Counted from the stretch's first letter, positions 42,498-55,460 are shown. The stretch: DNA of 64,000 nucleotides from Serpens sp964410065 (GCA_964410065.1 CAYPFO010000010.1:19805-83804); one strand, 5' to 3'. Made by a program: numbers and translations. Notes: generated by a model not told the origin, from the sequence alone.

Positions 42498-43385
42498 TCA
42501 GAACGCCAATCCCAGCTCTTCAAGCGCCTTGTCCAGGCGCTTGCCGCGCGCCGCGGCGGCCAGCTTGAGTAGGCTGCGATCGCGACGCCACAGCCCGATC
42601 CACGGCTGCGGCGTGGTGGCCAACGCGGCCTCCAATTCGGCCTCCAGCCCATCGTTCTGGGCGAACAGGCCGGCGAGCAGTACATGGGTAACCGGGTCTT
42701 TAGCGTCGTGCCGGGCCAGCTCGGCACCCGCGGTCAGCAGACCGGCCAGGCGCAGCTGCAATTCTCGCGGCCAGCCGCAGTTCAGACCGACGCCATACAG
42801 CCAAGCGGTCAGCGCCATCAGCACATGCAGGTCCTCGATGCTGCGAAACGGTTTTACATAATCATCCCAGCCGTCACCGGGTAGTACTTCAGCCACAGCA
42901 TTGGTTAGATGCAAACGGGCGTGGGGAATGTCCACCAGCATCGGCAGCGCCGGCCGCTCTTCCAGGCGCGCACCGTCGCCCTTGCTGTTGACTCGGCACA
43001 GCGTCAGCCGTGGCGCCTTGCCAGCCGGTTCGCTGCGCGCCGCCACTAGATACCAGTCCGCCAACGTGCCGGCGGTGACGAAATCCTTGCAGCCCTGCAG
43101 ACGGCCGTGGTCCAGACGGGTGCTCAAATCCGCCGGGCGCAGGCTGCGGCGTTCGGTGACGCAGAAAGCCCCGAGGCTCAGCGGCGCCGCTGGCCAGAGC
43201 GCGCGTAACGCCGCCTGATAGCCCGCCAGAAACGCCAGCCCCGGCGTATCCGCCAGACGGCCGCCCAGCATGGCCAATCCGATCGGAGCCAGCCCGTCGG
43301 CGTGGGCCAGCAGGTCGGCGTACCAGGTTTGCAGTTCAGTAGAAGGCAGGCGATCGAGAGGGCCAAGCAGCCGTTTCCAGGGCAT
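42498..43385 (-). CDS. Short acyl-CoA dehydrogenase-like protein
   Basis: 295 residues from the ATG at 43385, seven bases after AAGGA; a frame extension to 43439 has a poorly spaced site. The N-terminal half is helical (LQTWYADLLAHADGLAPIGL), then FCVTERRSLRPADLSTRLDH and FVTAGTLADWYLVAARSEP look like the middle beta-domain of acyl-CoA dehydrogenases, with a helical C-terminal part (EDLHVLMALTAWLYGVGLNC). At about 295 residues it lacks much of the 380-residue fold, and I see no clear catalytic Glu. It may be a non-catalytic or specialised member. Convergent with the ATPase. Confidence 0.68.
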   Translation of the reverse strand: MPWKRLLGPLDRLPSTELQTWYADLLAHADGLAPIGLAMLGGRLADTPGLAFLAGYQAALRALWPAAPLSLGAFCVTERRSLRPADLSTRLDHGRLQGCKDFVTAGTLADWYLVAARSEPAGKAPRLTLCRVNSKGDGARLEERPALPMLVDIPHARLHLTNAVAEVLPGDGWDDYVKPFRSIEDLHVLMALTAWLYGVGLNCGWPRELQLRLAGLLTAGAELARHDAKDPVTHVLLAGLFAQNDGLEAELEAALATTPQPWIGLWRRDRSLLKLAAAARGKRLDKALEELGLAF

Positions 43386-43470
43386 CGGGAAGTCCTTCAG
43401 GGGGAGATGGGGCGAGGCTAGCAGGTCAGTCGCTGTCATGTCCTCGACTGCCTGTACATTCCCGTGACCG

Positions 43471-43515
43471 AGGCGCGGAGCGCCTGCGGCTGCATTCCCA
43501 CACGGAACGTGGGAA
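43471..43515. repeat. REP-type hairpin pair
   Basis: AGGCGC-gga-GCGCCT (43471-43485) followed by TTCCCAC-acggaac-GTGGGAA (43495-43515). The second hairpin is the GTGGGAA type that is common in Pseudomonas genomes. It lies between cvfB and the dehydrogenase-like gene on the same strand, where such elements often trim or stabilise messages. Confidence 0.65.
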
Positions 43516-43529
43516 CCATCACATGCCCA

Positions 43530-44366
43530 TCAGACCAACTCGATGCGATCCGCTTCGATACGGATCAGGCCCTGCTTGTACAACCCGCCGATGGCCTTCT
43601 TGAAGTTGCCCTTGCTGACGCCGAAGCGCTGGGCGATGACGTCCGGCGCGCTCTTGTCGGACAGTGGCAGCGTGCCGTCATTGTCACGCAACTGAGCCAA
43701 AATCTGCTCAGGCAAGCTGTCCACCAGTTGCTCGACAGGCGGCTGCAGGCTCAGGCTGATCTTGCCGTCGTCACGCATGTCCTTGATGAAGCCGGTCTCG
43801 CGCATGCCGGGGCGCAGGAACTTGAACACTTCGTTCTTATGGATCAAGCCCCAATGCTGGCTGTCGATGATCGCCTTGAAGCCCAGGTCCGTGGGTTCAA
43901 CTACCAGCAAATCGACCTGCTGCCCAGGGGTGTAGCGGGCCGGGGTGGTGTCCAGATAACGATCCAGGCGCGCGGTGGCGGTGATGCGCCGGGTGCGGCG
44001 GTCCAGGTAGACGTGCACCACCACATAATCGCCCACTTGCAGCGGACGCTTTTCTTCCGAGTGCGGCAGCAGCAGGTCCTTGGGCAGACCCCAATCGAGG
44101 AACAGGCCGACGCGGTTGATTTCCACCACCTTGAGGCTGGCGAATCCACCGACCTGCGCCTTGGGCGTGAGGGTCGTGGCGATCGGCCGGTCGTCGCTGT
44201 CCAGGTAGACGAACACGTTCAGCCAGTCGTCGATCTCGCTCGGCTCGTTCTTGGGGATGTAGCGCTTGGGCAGGAGGATTTCCTCGCCCGCGCCACCGTC
44301 CAGGTACAAACCGAAATCGGTGTGCTTGATCACCTGCAGGGAGTTGAACCGTCCGATCAATGCCAT
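43530..44366 (-). CDS. cvfB: S1-domain RNA-binding protein CvfB
   Basis: 278 residues from the ATG at 44366 (a TTG nine bases earlier is too close to GAGG). Three S1-like barrels at about 1-60, 65-130 and 135-215: LQVIKHTDFGLYLDGGAGEE, LKVVEINRVGLFLDWGLPKD, FKAIIDSQHWGLIHKNEVFK. A C-terminal winged helix is at about 220-278 (SAPDVIAQRFGVSKGNFKKA, IGGLYKQGLIRIEADRIEL). This S1-S1-S1-WH layout is CvfB/YitL, first linked to virulence control and RNA binding in Staphylococcus; in Pseudomonas its targets are not known. Confidence 0.93.
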   Translation of the reverse strand: MALIGRFNSLQVIKHTDFGLYLDGGAGEEILLPKRYIPKNEPSEIDDWLNVFVYLDSDDRPIATTLTPKAQVGGFASLKVVEINRVGLFLDWGLPKDLLLPHSEEKRPLQVGDYVVVHVYLDRRTRRITATARLDRYLDTTPARYTPGQQVDLLVVEPTDLGFKAIIDSQHWGLIHKNEVFKFLRPGMRETGFIKDMRDDGKISLSLQPPVEQLVDSLPEQILAQLRDNDGTLPLSDKSAPDVIAQRFGVSKGNFKKAIGGLYKQGLIRIEADRIELV

Positions 44367-44448
44367 GTTTGCCAAACCTCAATACGCCAGGCCGCGCATT
44401 CTACCTGTCCCGCTAGCGATTGCCCGTGGCTTTTACAGCGCGGGCCGA

Positions 44449-45582
44449 TCAATCACTGCGCAGTCCGACGCGCAGCAACTGGCCGTTCGGTTCGTCGGTG
44501 AGCACATACAGATAACCGTCCGGACCCTGGCGCACGTCGCGGATGCGCTTGCCCAGCTCGCCCAACAGACGTTCCTCATGCACCACACGCTCGCCGTCCA
44601 GTTGCAGGCGGATCAGCTCGCCCTTCAGGGCACCGATAAACAGGTTGTTGCGCCAGGCGGGAAAGCGATCATGTGCGTAAAAGGCCATGCCACTGATCGC
44701 CGGAGATTGTTCCCAGACGTAATGCGGCGCCTCGGTGCCGGGCACGCTCTTGCCCTTGGCTTCGGGAATTGGCAACAGACTGTAATTGATGCCGTGGGTT
44801 GCCAGCGGCCAGCCATAGTTGCGCCCCGGTAGGGGAATGTTGATCTCATCGCCGCCACGCGGGCCGTGCTCGTGAGTCCACAGCTTGCCGCTGCGCGGGT
44901 CGAGCGCCGCCCCTTGCTGGTTGCGATGCCCATACGACCAGATTTCCGCGCGGGCGCCGGCCTGGCCGACAAAGGGGTTGTCGTCGGGAATGCGGCCGTC
45001 GGCATGCAGGCGCACCAGCTTGCCCTGTAATTTGTTGAGATCCTGCGCGGTGGGTCGCTGGTTGTTTTCGCCCAGCGCAATAAACAGGTAGCCCTCGCGG
45101 TCGAACACCAGCCGCGAACCGAAGTGAATCCCGGTGGACAGCTTGGGTTGCTGTTGAAAGATGCGCTGAAAGTTTTCCAGACGCTGCCCGTCGCTGGACA
45201 GCCTGCCGCGCCCTACCGCAGTGCCGGCTTTGCCGTCGCCGGCTTCGGCATAGGACAGATACACCAGGCGGTCGGTGAGGAACTGGGGCGACAGCGCCAC
45301 ATCCAGCAACCCACCCTGCCCCTGGGCATAGACCTTGGGTACGCCCGACAACGGCGCCGAAAGTTCTCCCTGGCCATTCAGCAGGCGCAGCTGGCCGGGC
45401 CGTTCGGTAATCAAGATGCCCTCGCCATCGGGCAGAAAGGCCAGCGCCCAAGGGTTTTCCAGTCCGCCGACCACTTCCTCCACCTGCACGGTGCCCTCTT
45501 CGCTGCGGTACTCTCGTTGGTTTTCCGCCGCCGCGGCCTGGCCCAGCCAGCCGGCCAGCATCAGGATCATCACTAAACGCAT
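44449..45582 (-). CDS. PQQ-dependent aldose sugar dehydrogenase (YliI type)
   Basis: 377 residues from the ATG at 45582 with GGAGGACCT immediately upstream; the longer frame to 45783 is rejected. The signal peptide is MRLVMILMLAGWLGQAAAA. The soluble six-bladed propeller shows GLENPWALAFLPDGEGILIT, GQGGLLDVALSPQFLTD, GSRLVFDREGYLFIALGE, YGHRNQQGAALDPRSGKLWT and EHGPRGGDEINIPLPGRNYG with the catalytic His. It oxidises aldoses in the periplasm if PQQ is supplied; no PQQ synthesis genes are in the window. A second, different PQQ-type protein occurs at 54098-55393. Confidence 0.9.
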   Translation of the reverse strand: MRLVMILMLAGWLGQAAAAENQREYRSEEGTVQVEEVVGGLENPWALAFLPDGEGILITERPGQLRLLNGQGELSAPLSGVPKVYAQGQGGLLDVALSPQFLTDRLVYLSYAEAGDGKAGTAVGRGRLSSDGQRLENFQRIFQQQPKLSTGIHFGSRLVFDREGYLFIALGENNQRPTAQDLNKLQGKLVRLHADGRIPDDNPFVGQAGARAEIWSYGHRNQQGAALDPRSGKLWTHEHGPRGGDEINIPLPGRNYGWPLATHGINYSLLPIPEAKGKSVPGTEAPHYVWEQSPAISGMAFYAHDRFPAWRNNLFIGALKGELIRLQLDGERVVHEERLLGELGKRIRDVRQGPDGYLYVLTDEPNGQLLRVGLRSD

Positions 45583-45757
45583 AGGTCCTCCGGGCTTATC
45601 CTGTGTCCTAAGAGCAGACACTATAGAAGTAGCCTGCATGACGCTTCTGTTTTGCCCCCTACCGCTCCTGTTCCCATAGTCGGTTCCTGGCAGCAAAGCG
45701 AAGCTTTTGTCGGCCCCTGCGGCTACAATCACGCCCCGTTTTCGAGTCGATGCCCCC

Positions 45758-46480
45758 ATGAGCGAGCCTGTCCGTCTGTCCAAACGCCTGGCCGAGCTGC
45801 TGCCCTGCTCGCGCCGTGAGTCCGAACTCTATATCGAGGGCGGCTGGGTCACGGTCAATGGCCAGGTGGTGGAAGAACCGCAATTCAAGGTCGCCGACCA
45901 GCGTATCGAGCTGCTGCCCGGTGCCACGCCCGAAGAAGTCCCGATGGTCACCCTGTTGCTGCACAAGCCGGCCGGCTACGGCATCGGCGATGGGCCGAAC
46001 TCGGTGCAGCAGTTGCTCACCTCGGCCAACCATTGGAGCGAGGATCAGTCGGGAATTCGCCCAGTGAAAAAACACCTGCTGCGCCAGAAAATGATTGGCA
46101 GTCTGGAAACCGATAGCAGCGGCCTACTGGTGTTCACCCAGAACTGGGGCGTGACCCGTCACCTGGAAAATGCCCGCAAGCCGCTGGAAGAAGAGTACGT
46201 CGCTGAAGTGTCTGGGCACTTGGGCGAAGGCGGGCTGGAACGCCTCAAGCGCGGCCTGGAACTTCGCGGCCAGCAACTGCCCCCGTGCAAGGTCAGCTGG
46301 CAGAACGAAACCCACCTGCGCTTCGCCCTCAAAGCGCCCCAACCGGGGCAGATTCGCCAGATGTGCGCGGCCGTCGGCCTCAAACTGCTCAGCTTGCGGC
46401 GCATCCGCCTCGGCGCGGTGAACATGGCCAAACTGCCGCTCGGCCAGTGGCGTTATCTGATGCCTAACGAACGGTTTTGA
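45758..46480 (+). CDS. RNA pseudouridine synthase, RsuA/RluB/RluF type, with Glu at the catalytic position
   Basis: 240 residues from the ATG at 45758 (MSEPVRLSKRLAELLPCSRR). S4 domain at 1-60 (ESELYIEGGWVTVNGQVVEE), then the synthase domain with TLLLHKPAGYG, KKHLLRQKMIGSLETDSSGL and LLSLRRIRLGAVNMAKLPLG. The family's catalytic Asp lies in a GxLDxD-[ST]-x-GLL motif. Here codon 117 (46106-46108) is GAA, giving L-E117-T-D119-S-S-G-L-L. Glu cannot normally replace the nucleophilic Asp, so the enzyme may be inactive, act as an RNA-binding protein, or use Asp119. Other residues (NETHLRFALKAPQPGQIRQM) are conserved, so the gene is not decaying. Confidence 0.86.
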   Translation: MSEPVRLSKRLAELLPCSRRESELYIEGGWVTVNGQVVEEPQFKVADQRIELLPGATPEEVPMVTLLLHKPAGYGIGDGPNSVQQLLTSANHWSEDQSGIRPVKKHLLRQKMIGSLETDSSGLLVFTQNWGVTRHLENARKPLEEEYVAEVSGHLGEGGLERLKRGLELRGQQLPPCKVSWQNETHLRFALKAPQPGQIRQMCAAVGLKLLSLRRIRLGAVNMAKLPLGQWRYLMPNERF

Positions 46481-46511
46481 GCCCATTACGGTGGGCACCT
46501 CGCGAGTTGTG

Positions 46512-46649
46512 GTAGGGGAATTCATTCGCCTGGCCCGAGGCTGCCGACTCGCACCGGGTTGAGACGAGCTGAGGGTGGAGGCTCCAACGTTTGTCGCAGC
46601 GGCTGTATGGCCTGTATGTAATGTGCCAGGCGGATGAATTCGCCCCTAC
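46512..46649. repeat. 138-bp element with inverted GGCGAATTCATTCGCC-type ends
   Basis: Left end at 46512-46534 (GTAGGGG-AATTCATTCGCC...) and right end at 46625-46649, which in reverse complement reads GTAGGGGCGAATTCATCCGC... The two ends are inverted copies differing mainly by a two-base gap. The interior of about 90 bases has no coding frame. A third, single copy is at 48916-48939. It fits a small non-autonomous repeat. Confidence 0.7.
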
Positions 46650-46693
46650 GTCGAGGTGGCGGTCACCCGTGGCCAGAAAACGCTACCCGCCGA

Positions 46694-47020
46694 CTACTCG
46701 CTACGGCTATCCCACAAGCGCAACAATTCTTCCGGTGCGTCCTGTTCCGGCACGCTGAAGCTCAGCGGCTCGGGCTCATCGTCGGTGAAACTCAACTCGA
46801 TCAGAAAATAGCGCTGGTCGCCGCGCCCAGCCTGTTCCGTCGCAACCGCCTGCGGCGCGGCGTCCTTGACCACCTGACAGATGGCCTCACGCTCGTCCGG
46901 TGGGCAGTCGACCAAATCGATGGAGCACCTTTGGCGGCGTCCCGGCAAATAGGCCAGTCCGCCTTCGCGGGACAGTTCCAGTCTGATGACACGCTGCAAA
47001 GAGGGTAATTCGATCATCAT
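46694..47020 (-). CDS. Emfourin-type inhibitor of protealysin-like protease
   Basis: 108 residues, small cytoplasmic protein. The opening MIELPSLQRVIRLELSREGG and the segment VPEQDAPEELLRLWDSRSE fit the emfourin family, tight slow-binding inhibitors of protealysin-like M4 proteases. Its ATG overlaps the protease stop by 4 bases (ATGA), so inhibitor and enzyme are co-translated in the order protease-inhibitor, as in Serratia. The family assignment rests on this context as well as on the sequence. It should keep the protease silent in the producing cell. Confidence 0.82.
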   Translation of the reverse strand: MMIELPSLQRVIRLELSREGGLAYLPGRRQRCSIDLVDCPPDEREAICQVVKDAAPQAVATEQAGRGDQRYFLIELSFTDDEPEPLSFSVPEQDAPEELLRLWDSRSE

Positions 47021-48072
47021 TCGACTCCCACGGCCGCCCAGGCGGCCGCTACCGCATGCTGCTCTTCACTGTTTACGCCAAAAAGCTCCCCGGCCATGGT
47101 CGCGCTCAATCCGGCGAACGCAATGAAATCGGCCTGGGCATCCAGCCGCTCGTCGCACAAGGTTTCATACCAGATCCGTCCGGCGCGCTCCCAGGCATAA
47201 CCGCCCAGCTGCGTGGCGGCCAGATAGAAAGCCCTATTGGGAATTCCCGAGTTGATGTGCACGCCGCCATTGTCATAACGCGTCGCCACAAAGCCGTCCA
47301 TGTGTCCTGGCTGCGGGTCCTTGCCGAGCAAGGGGTCGTCGTAGGCACTGCCCGGCTGCTGCATCGAACGCAGGCCCCGTGCCTGGACTGCCGGACCGAA
47401 CAGCTCCGCGCCGATCAACCAGTCCGCCTCCTCCGCCCGCTGGCCGTGGTAATACTGCTTGACCAACGAGCCGAACACATCGCACAGCGACTCGTTCAAC
47501 GCACCCGCCTGGCCTTGATAGATCAAGGCCGCTTCCTGGTCGATCACCCCATGGGTCAGCTCATGGGCCACGATATCCACCGCGATGGTGAAGCGCTGAA
47601 ACACTTCGCCGTCGCCATCGCCAAAGACCATCTGTTCGCCGTTCCAGAAGGCGTTTTCGTACCCCTGACCATAATGCACAGTGCCAACCAGGGGCATGCC
47701 GGCATTGTCCGTGGAATGCCGCCGGTACACCTCCCAAAACAGCGCGTAGGTGGCGCCCAGGTAGTTGAACGCCTCGTCCACCGCCGCATCACCCGATTCC
47801 GGCTGGCCTTCCTCACGCACCAGCCGGCCAGGCAGAAAATTGCCCTGATCGGCGCTGTAAACGCGCCGCAACACCTGCCCTGGCACACTGCTGGGCGACT
47901 CGGCGGACAGGCTCGAGGTCACCCCTGTACCGATTCGCTGGACCAGCAGTTGCCGGTTCAACGCCAGGGTGTCGCTGGCAAACGCCCTCAGACGGGCATG
48001 CCCATGGCGGATCAGGTGATCCAGCAAATAGGGCGGTAGTACCTGATGCGGTCGATGACAAATAATATCCAT
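47017..48072 (-). CDS. Protealysin-like M4 metalloprotease
   Basis: Zinc neutral protease, 351 residues from the ATG at 48072 (GAGGA nine bases upstream; a TTG at 48078 is rejected). A short protealysin-type propeptide opens MDIICHRPHQVLPPYLLDHL; there is no classical signal peptide. Catalytic motif HELTH at 170-174, third zinc ligand Glu194 in GALNESLCDVFG, and the conserved NGGVHINSGIPNRAFYLAA with the transition-state His. In Serratia the relative helps bacteria invade eukaryotic cells and cleaves actin and OmpX. It overlaps the inhibitor gene downstream. Confidence 0.92.
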   Translation of the reverse strand: MDIICHRPHQVLPPYLLDHLIRHGHARLRAFASDTLALNRQLLVQRIGTGVTSSLSAESPSSVPGQVLRRVYSADQGNFLPGRLVREEGQPESGDAAVDEAFNYLGATYALFWEVYRRHSTDNAGMPLVGTVHYGQGYENAFWNGEQMVFGDGDGEVFQRFTIAVDIVAHELTHGVIDQEAALIYQGQAGALNESLCDVFGSLVKQYYHGQRAEEADWLIGAELFGPAVQARGLRSMQQPGSAYDDPLLGKDPQPGHMDGFVATRYDNGGVHINSGIPNRAFYLAATQLGGYAWERAGRIWYETLCDERLDAQADFIAFAGLSATMAGELFGVNSEEQHAVAAAWAAVGVE

Positions 48073-48229
48073 GCGCAAGCATCCTCAACCACAATGAGCA
48101 ACAGTTCGCAGAACAGCGTTGGCGAACCACCGGCTACCGGTATTTCAGCTAAGACCATGTGACGCTGCAACGCACTTCGGCTCTGCACTTCGGAGCCAGT
48201 GGCATACCCGAATCAAGAGATGCATAGCC

Positions 48230-48742
48230 ATGATCAAGTGGATGTTCCTGGTTGCCCTCCTGGGCCTCGCCGGCTGCGCAACACAGTCGTGCGAGCCGCC
48301 AGCGGCACTGGACAAGCAAACGCAGCGACTGTTGTTCAACAACGACATGCTCCAAGCCAAGCTGCTGATAACCTCCGGCGATCTCGAGCACTTGCCGCTG
48401 GCCGACGCCCTGCTGGAGCGCAACATTGCCCAGGACTCGCGCGGCGAGATCGCCTTCTACCAGGCCATTTCAAGGATTCGCCAGGCGGCGCCGGTGGATC
48501 AGATACTCGACGCATTGCAGCGCTCGGCCAGCCGGCAACACCCCCATGCCGTAGCGCTGCTCTACAAGATGTACAACGAACCCTTCCTTCTCGCCCGGGC
48601 CGACCGCGCCAAAGCCGCCGAGTACCGCGCCGCCTATGCCGACCTGGACGTGGCGAAAAGCGGCTACCCCTCGTTTTCCCGCGCACTGATGGTGGTCGAC
48701 CGGCTGGTCAACCCACCGCCGGAGTTCGCCAGGCGTCGGTGA
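48230..48742 (+). CDS. Lipoprotein, unknown
   Basis: 170 residues from the ATG at 48230, chosen because it starts a lipoprotein signal (MIKWMFLVALLGLAGCATQS, lipobox GLAGC); the frame is open upstream to 48119. The mature part is helical with short repeat-like pieces (DNDMLQAKLLITSGDLEHLP-like, AVALLYKMYNEPFLLARADR), Arg/Ala-rich, ending PPPEFARRR. A weak TPR/Sel1 resemblance is possible. No family recognised. It is divergent from the protease operon. Confidence 0.68.
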   Translation: MIKWMFLVALLGLAGCATQSCEPPAALDKQTQRLLFNNDMLQAKLLITSGDLEHLPLADALLERNIAQDSRGEIAFYQAISRIRQAAPVDQILDALQRSASRQHPHAVALLYKMYNEPFLLARADRAKAAEYRAAYADLDVAKSGYPSFSRALMVVDRLVNPPPEFARRR

Positions 48743-48915
48743 AGGCAACGTGGCGCTGGTTGTTTTGATGCTAACGGCACGGCTCCATACCGAAAATCGT
48801 GCCCGGACACCGTAGGGCCGAGCGCATCACCTTCCGGCCAGCCCGCCGCTGCGACAAACGTCGAAGCCCTCACCCACAAGTTCGTCCTGCCCTGTGGAAG
48901 TCGGCAGCCTCGGTG

Positions 48916-48939
48916 TCAGGCGAATGAATTCGCCCCTAC
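48916..48939. repeat. Single copy of the GGCGAATGAATTCGCC repeat
   Basis: TCAGGCGAATGAATTCGCCC and the following CTAC match the right end of the element at 46512-46649. It lies in the 220-base gap between the lipoprotein gene and the end of lhr. No paired inverted copy is visible here. Confidence 0.6.
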
Positions 48940-48962
48940 AGGTGCCTCGCTCGGGCATCGGG

Positions 48963-53480
<4,518 letters not shown>

Positions 53481-53675
53481 GTCGGCACTATGAAACGGGC
53501 CGGGATAGGACTCAAGGGCTGGCGGTCGGGGCGGACAGTCCTCTAGCCGATGGGAATGAACTTATGCGCCAACGACACGCTCCGTTTGTAAGGCACACAA
53601 TCAGAGCGAATCTGCTGGGCCAGCGCATCCGTCCGAGCATCAGCCCAGGGTCGCCCGCGAACAGGAGAGCCCACC

Positions 53676-54101
53676 GTGACCGTAACCACCTACCGTTACC
53701 GAAGCACGCCCAATCCTCTGCACGCGACGTTGCTGGCCGGAACCGTTCCCCTGTTCCTTGGCGCCCTGTTAAGCGACATCGCCTACTTTCGCAGTTATCA
53801 GATTCAGTGGAGCAATTTCTCCTCCTGGCTGATAGCCGGCGGGCTGGTCTTCTGCGGCCTGGCGCTGTTGTTCGCCCTGGTCAACCTGATCCGCGCCACG
53901 CCCAGGAAAGGGCGCCCCCTGGCTTATTTTCTGCTCCTGCTGGCCACTTGGGTGCTGGGCTTCATCAATGCCCTTGAGCATGCCAAGGACGCCTGGGCAG
54001 TCATGCCCGCCGGCCTGATTCTCTCGGTAATCGTCACCTTGCTGGCCTGCGTTGCCACGTGGATCGGCCTCACCAACCTGCGCTCGGGAGGTGTCGAGTG
54101 A
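53676..54101 (+). CDS. DUF2231 membrane protein
   Basis: 141 residues with four membrane spans: HATLLAGTVPLFLGALLSDI, FSSWLIAGGLVFCGLALLFA, LAYFLLLLATWVLGFINALE and AVMPAGLILSVIVTLLACVA. DUF2231 proteins are four-span, sometimes haem-binding relatives of small cytochromes; no His-rich haem site is obvious here. It overlaps the next gene by 4 bases (GTGA), so the two are a coupled pair. An electron-accepting or anchoring role for the sugar dehydrogenase is only an inference. Confidence 0.85.
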   Translation: MTVTTYRYRSTPNPLHATLLAGTVPLFLGALLSDIAYFRSYQIQWSNFSSWLIAGGLVFCGLALLFALVNLIRATPRKGRPLAYFLLLLATWVLGFINALEHAKDAWAVMPAGLILSVIVTLLACVATWIGLTNLRSGGVE

Positions 54102-55393
54102 ACTACGCCAGCCCCCTCACCGCCCTGACTCTGGGGTTGTTGCTGAGTGCCTGCGGTAGCGACGAGCAGGATACCGCCGAGCTGTATGGCCCAGATCCCA
54201 AGCTTCCCGCCCCTGAACGGGGCTTGCTGCCCAGCATGAAAATTGCCGAACCGGTGCTGTGGGCCGATCAGACGCCGACGGTGCCGGAGAACTTCACCGT
54301 TACCGCCATCGCGACCGACCTGAAAATCCCGCGCCAGACGCTGGTGTTGCCCAACGGCGACATTCTGGTGGCGGAAGGCCGGGGCGGCGGCGCTGCGAGC
54401 CTCAAGCCCAAGGACGTGATCGCCGGTTATATCAAGGCGAAGGGCAACACCACGGTCAAAGGTGGCAATCGCTTGACCCTGTTGCGCGATGCCGATGGCG
54501 ACGGCACTTACGAGATGCAGACAGTGTTTGCCGACAACCTCAACGCGCCGTACGGACTGGCCTTTTTCGAGGGCACGCTGTACGTGGCCAATCAGGATGC
54601 ACTGGTGCGCTTCGATTATCAGGACGGCCAGACCGAAGCCAGCGGCCCACCAACGAAGATTACCGACCTGCCCTCGGCGATCAACCACCACTGGACCAAG
54701 GCGCTGACCGTCAGCCCCGACGGACGCTTTCTGTATGTCGGGATCGGCTCCAACAGCAATACCACCGAGCGCGGGATGGAAGCTGAAGTCGACCGTGCCC
54801 TGGTCTGGCAGATCAACGCTGACACCGGTGCCTACAAGCCGTACGCAACTGGCTTGCGCAACCCCACGGCCCTGGCCATCCAGCCCGGTTCGAGCCAGCT
54901 GTGGGCGGTGGTCAACGAACGTGACGAACTGGGCGAGGACCTGGTGCCGGATTATCTGACCTCGGTGCGTGAAGGCGGCTTCTACGGCTGGCCCTATAGC
55001 TACTGGGGCAAAAACGTCGACCCGCGCGTGCGGCCGCAGGACCCGGACAAGGTCGCCGCTGCGATCACACCCGACTACGCGCTGGGTTCCCACGTCGCCG
55101 CCCTCGGCCTGGACTTCTCCAGCGCGGCCATGGGCGAACAATTCGCCGACGGCGTGTTCATCGGCCAGCACGGCAGCTGGAACCGCAAGAATCCGGTGGG
55201 CTACAAGGTGGTTTTCGTACCCTTCAGTAACGGACGCCCCTCGGGACCGCCCGTTGACTTCGTGACGGGCTTTCGCACCGCCGAGGGCAAGACACGCGGA
55301 CGACCGGTGGGCGTGACCGTCGACCCGCGCGGCGCCCTGATCGTCGCCGACGATCTGGCCAATACCGTGTGGAGGGTGACCCGCACGCAGTGA
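54098..55393 (+). CDS. PQQ-dependent sorbosone/sugar dehydrogenase lipoprotein
   Basis: 431 residues. GTG start at 54098, six bases after GGGAGG and overlapping the DUF2231 stop. The lipobox LLSAC (Cys near 18) tethers it to a membrane. The beta-propeller shows FTVTAIATDLKIPRQTLVLP, NGDILVAEGRGGGAASLKPK, YGLAFFEGTLYVANQDALVR, then VSPDGRFLYVGIGSNSNTTE, GLRNPTALAIQPGSSQLWAV and VIFIGQHGSWNRKNPVGYKV-like sequence with the catalytic His. This is the L-sorbosone dehydrogenase/SNDH group. No CxxCH haem motif, so electrons must leave through another partner. Confidence 0.9.
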   Translation: MNYASPLTALTLGLLLSACGSDEQDTAELYGPDPKLPAPERGLLPSMKIAEPVLWADQTPTVPENFTVTAIATDLKIPRQTLVLPNGDILVAEGRGGGAASLKPKDVIAGYIKAKGNTTVKGGNRLTLLRDADGDGTYEMQTVFADNLNAPYGLAFFEGTLYVANQDALVRFDYQDGQTEASGPPTKITDLPSAINHHWTKALTVSPDGRFLYVGIGSNSNTTERGMEAEVDRALVWQINADTGAYKPYATGLRNPTALAIQPGSSQLWAVVNERDELGEDLVPDYLTSVREGGFYGWPYSYWGKNVDPRVRPQDPDKVAAAITPDYALGSHVAALGLDFSSAAMGEQFADGVFIGQHGSWNRKNPVGYKVVFVPFSNGRPSGPPVDFVTGFRTAEGKTRGRPVGVTVDPRGALIVADDLANTVWRVTRTQ

Positions 55394-55460
55394 CGGGTGC
55401 GGCTGGACGATTACGCAGTTCCCTCACAGCGGTTTGAATACGCTGTTGGAGATTAGAAAA

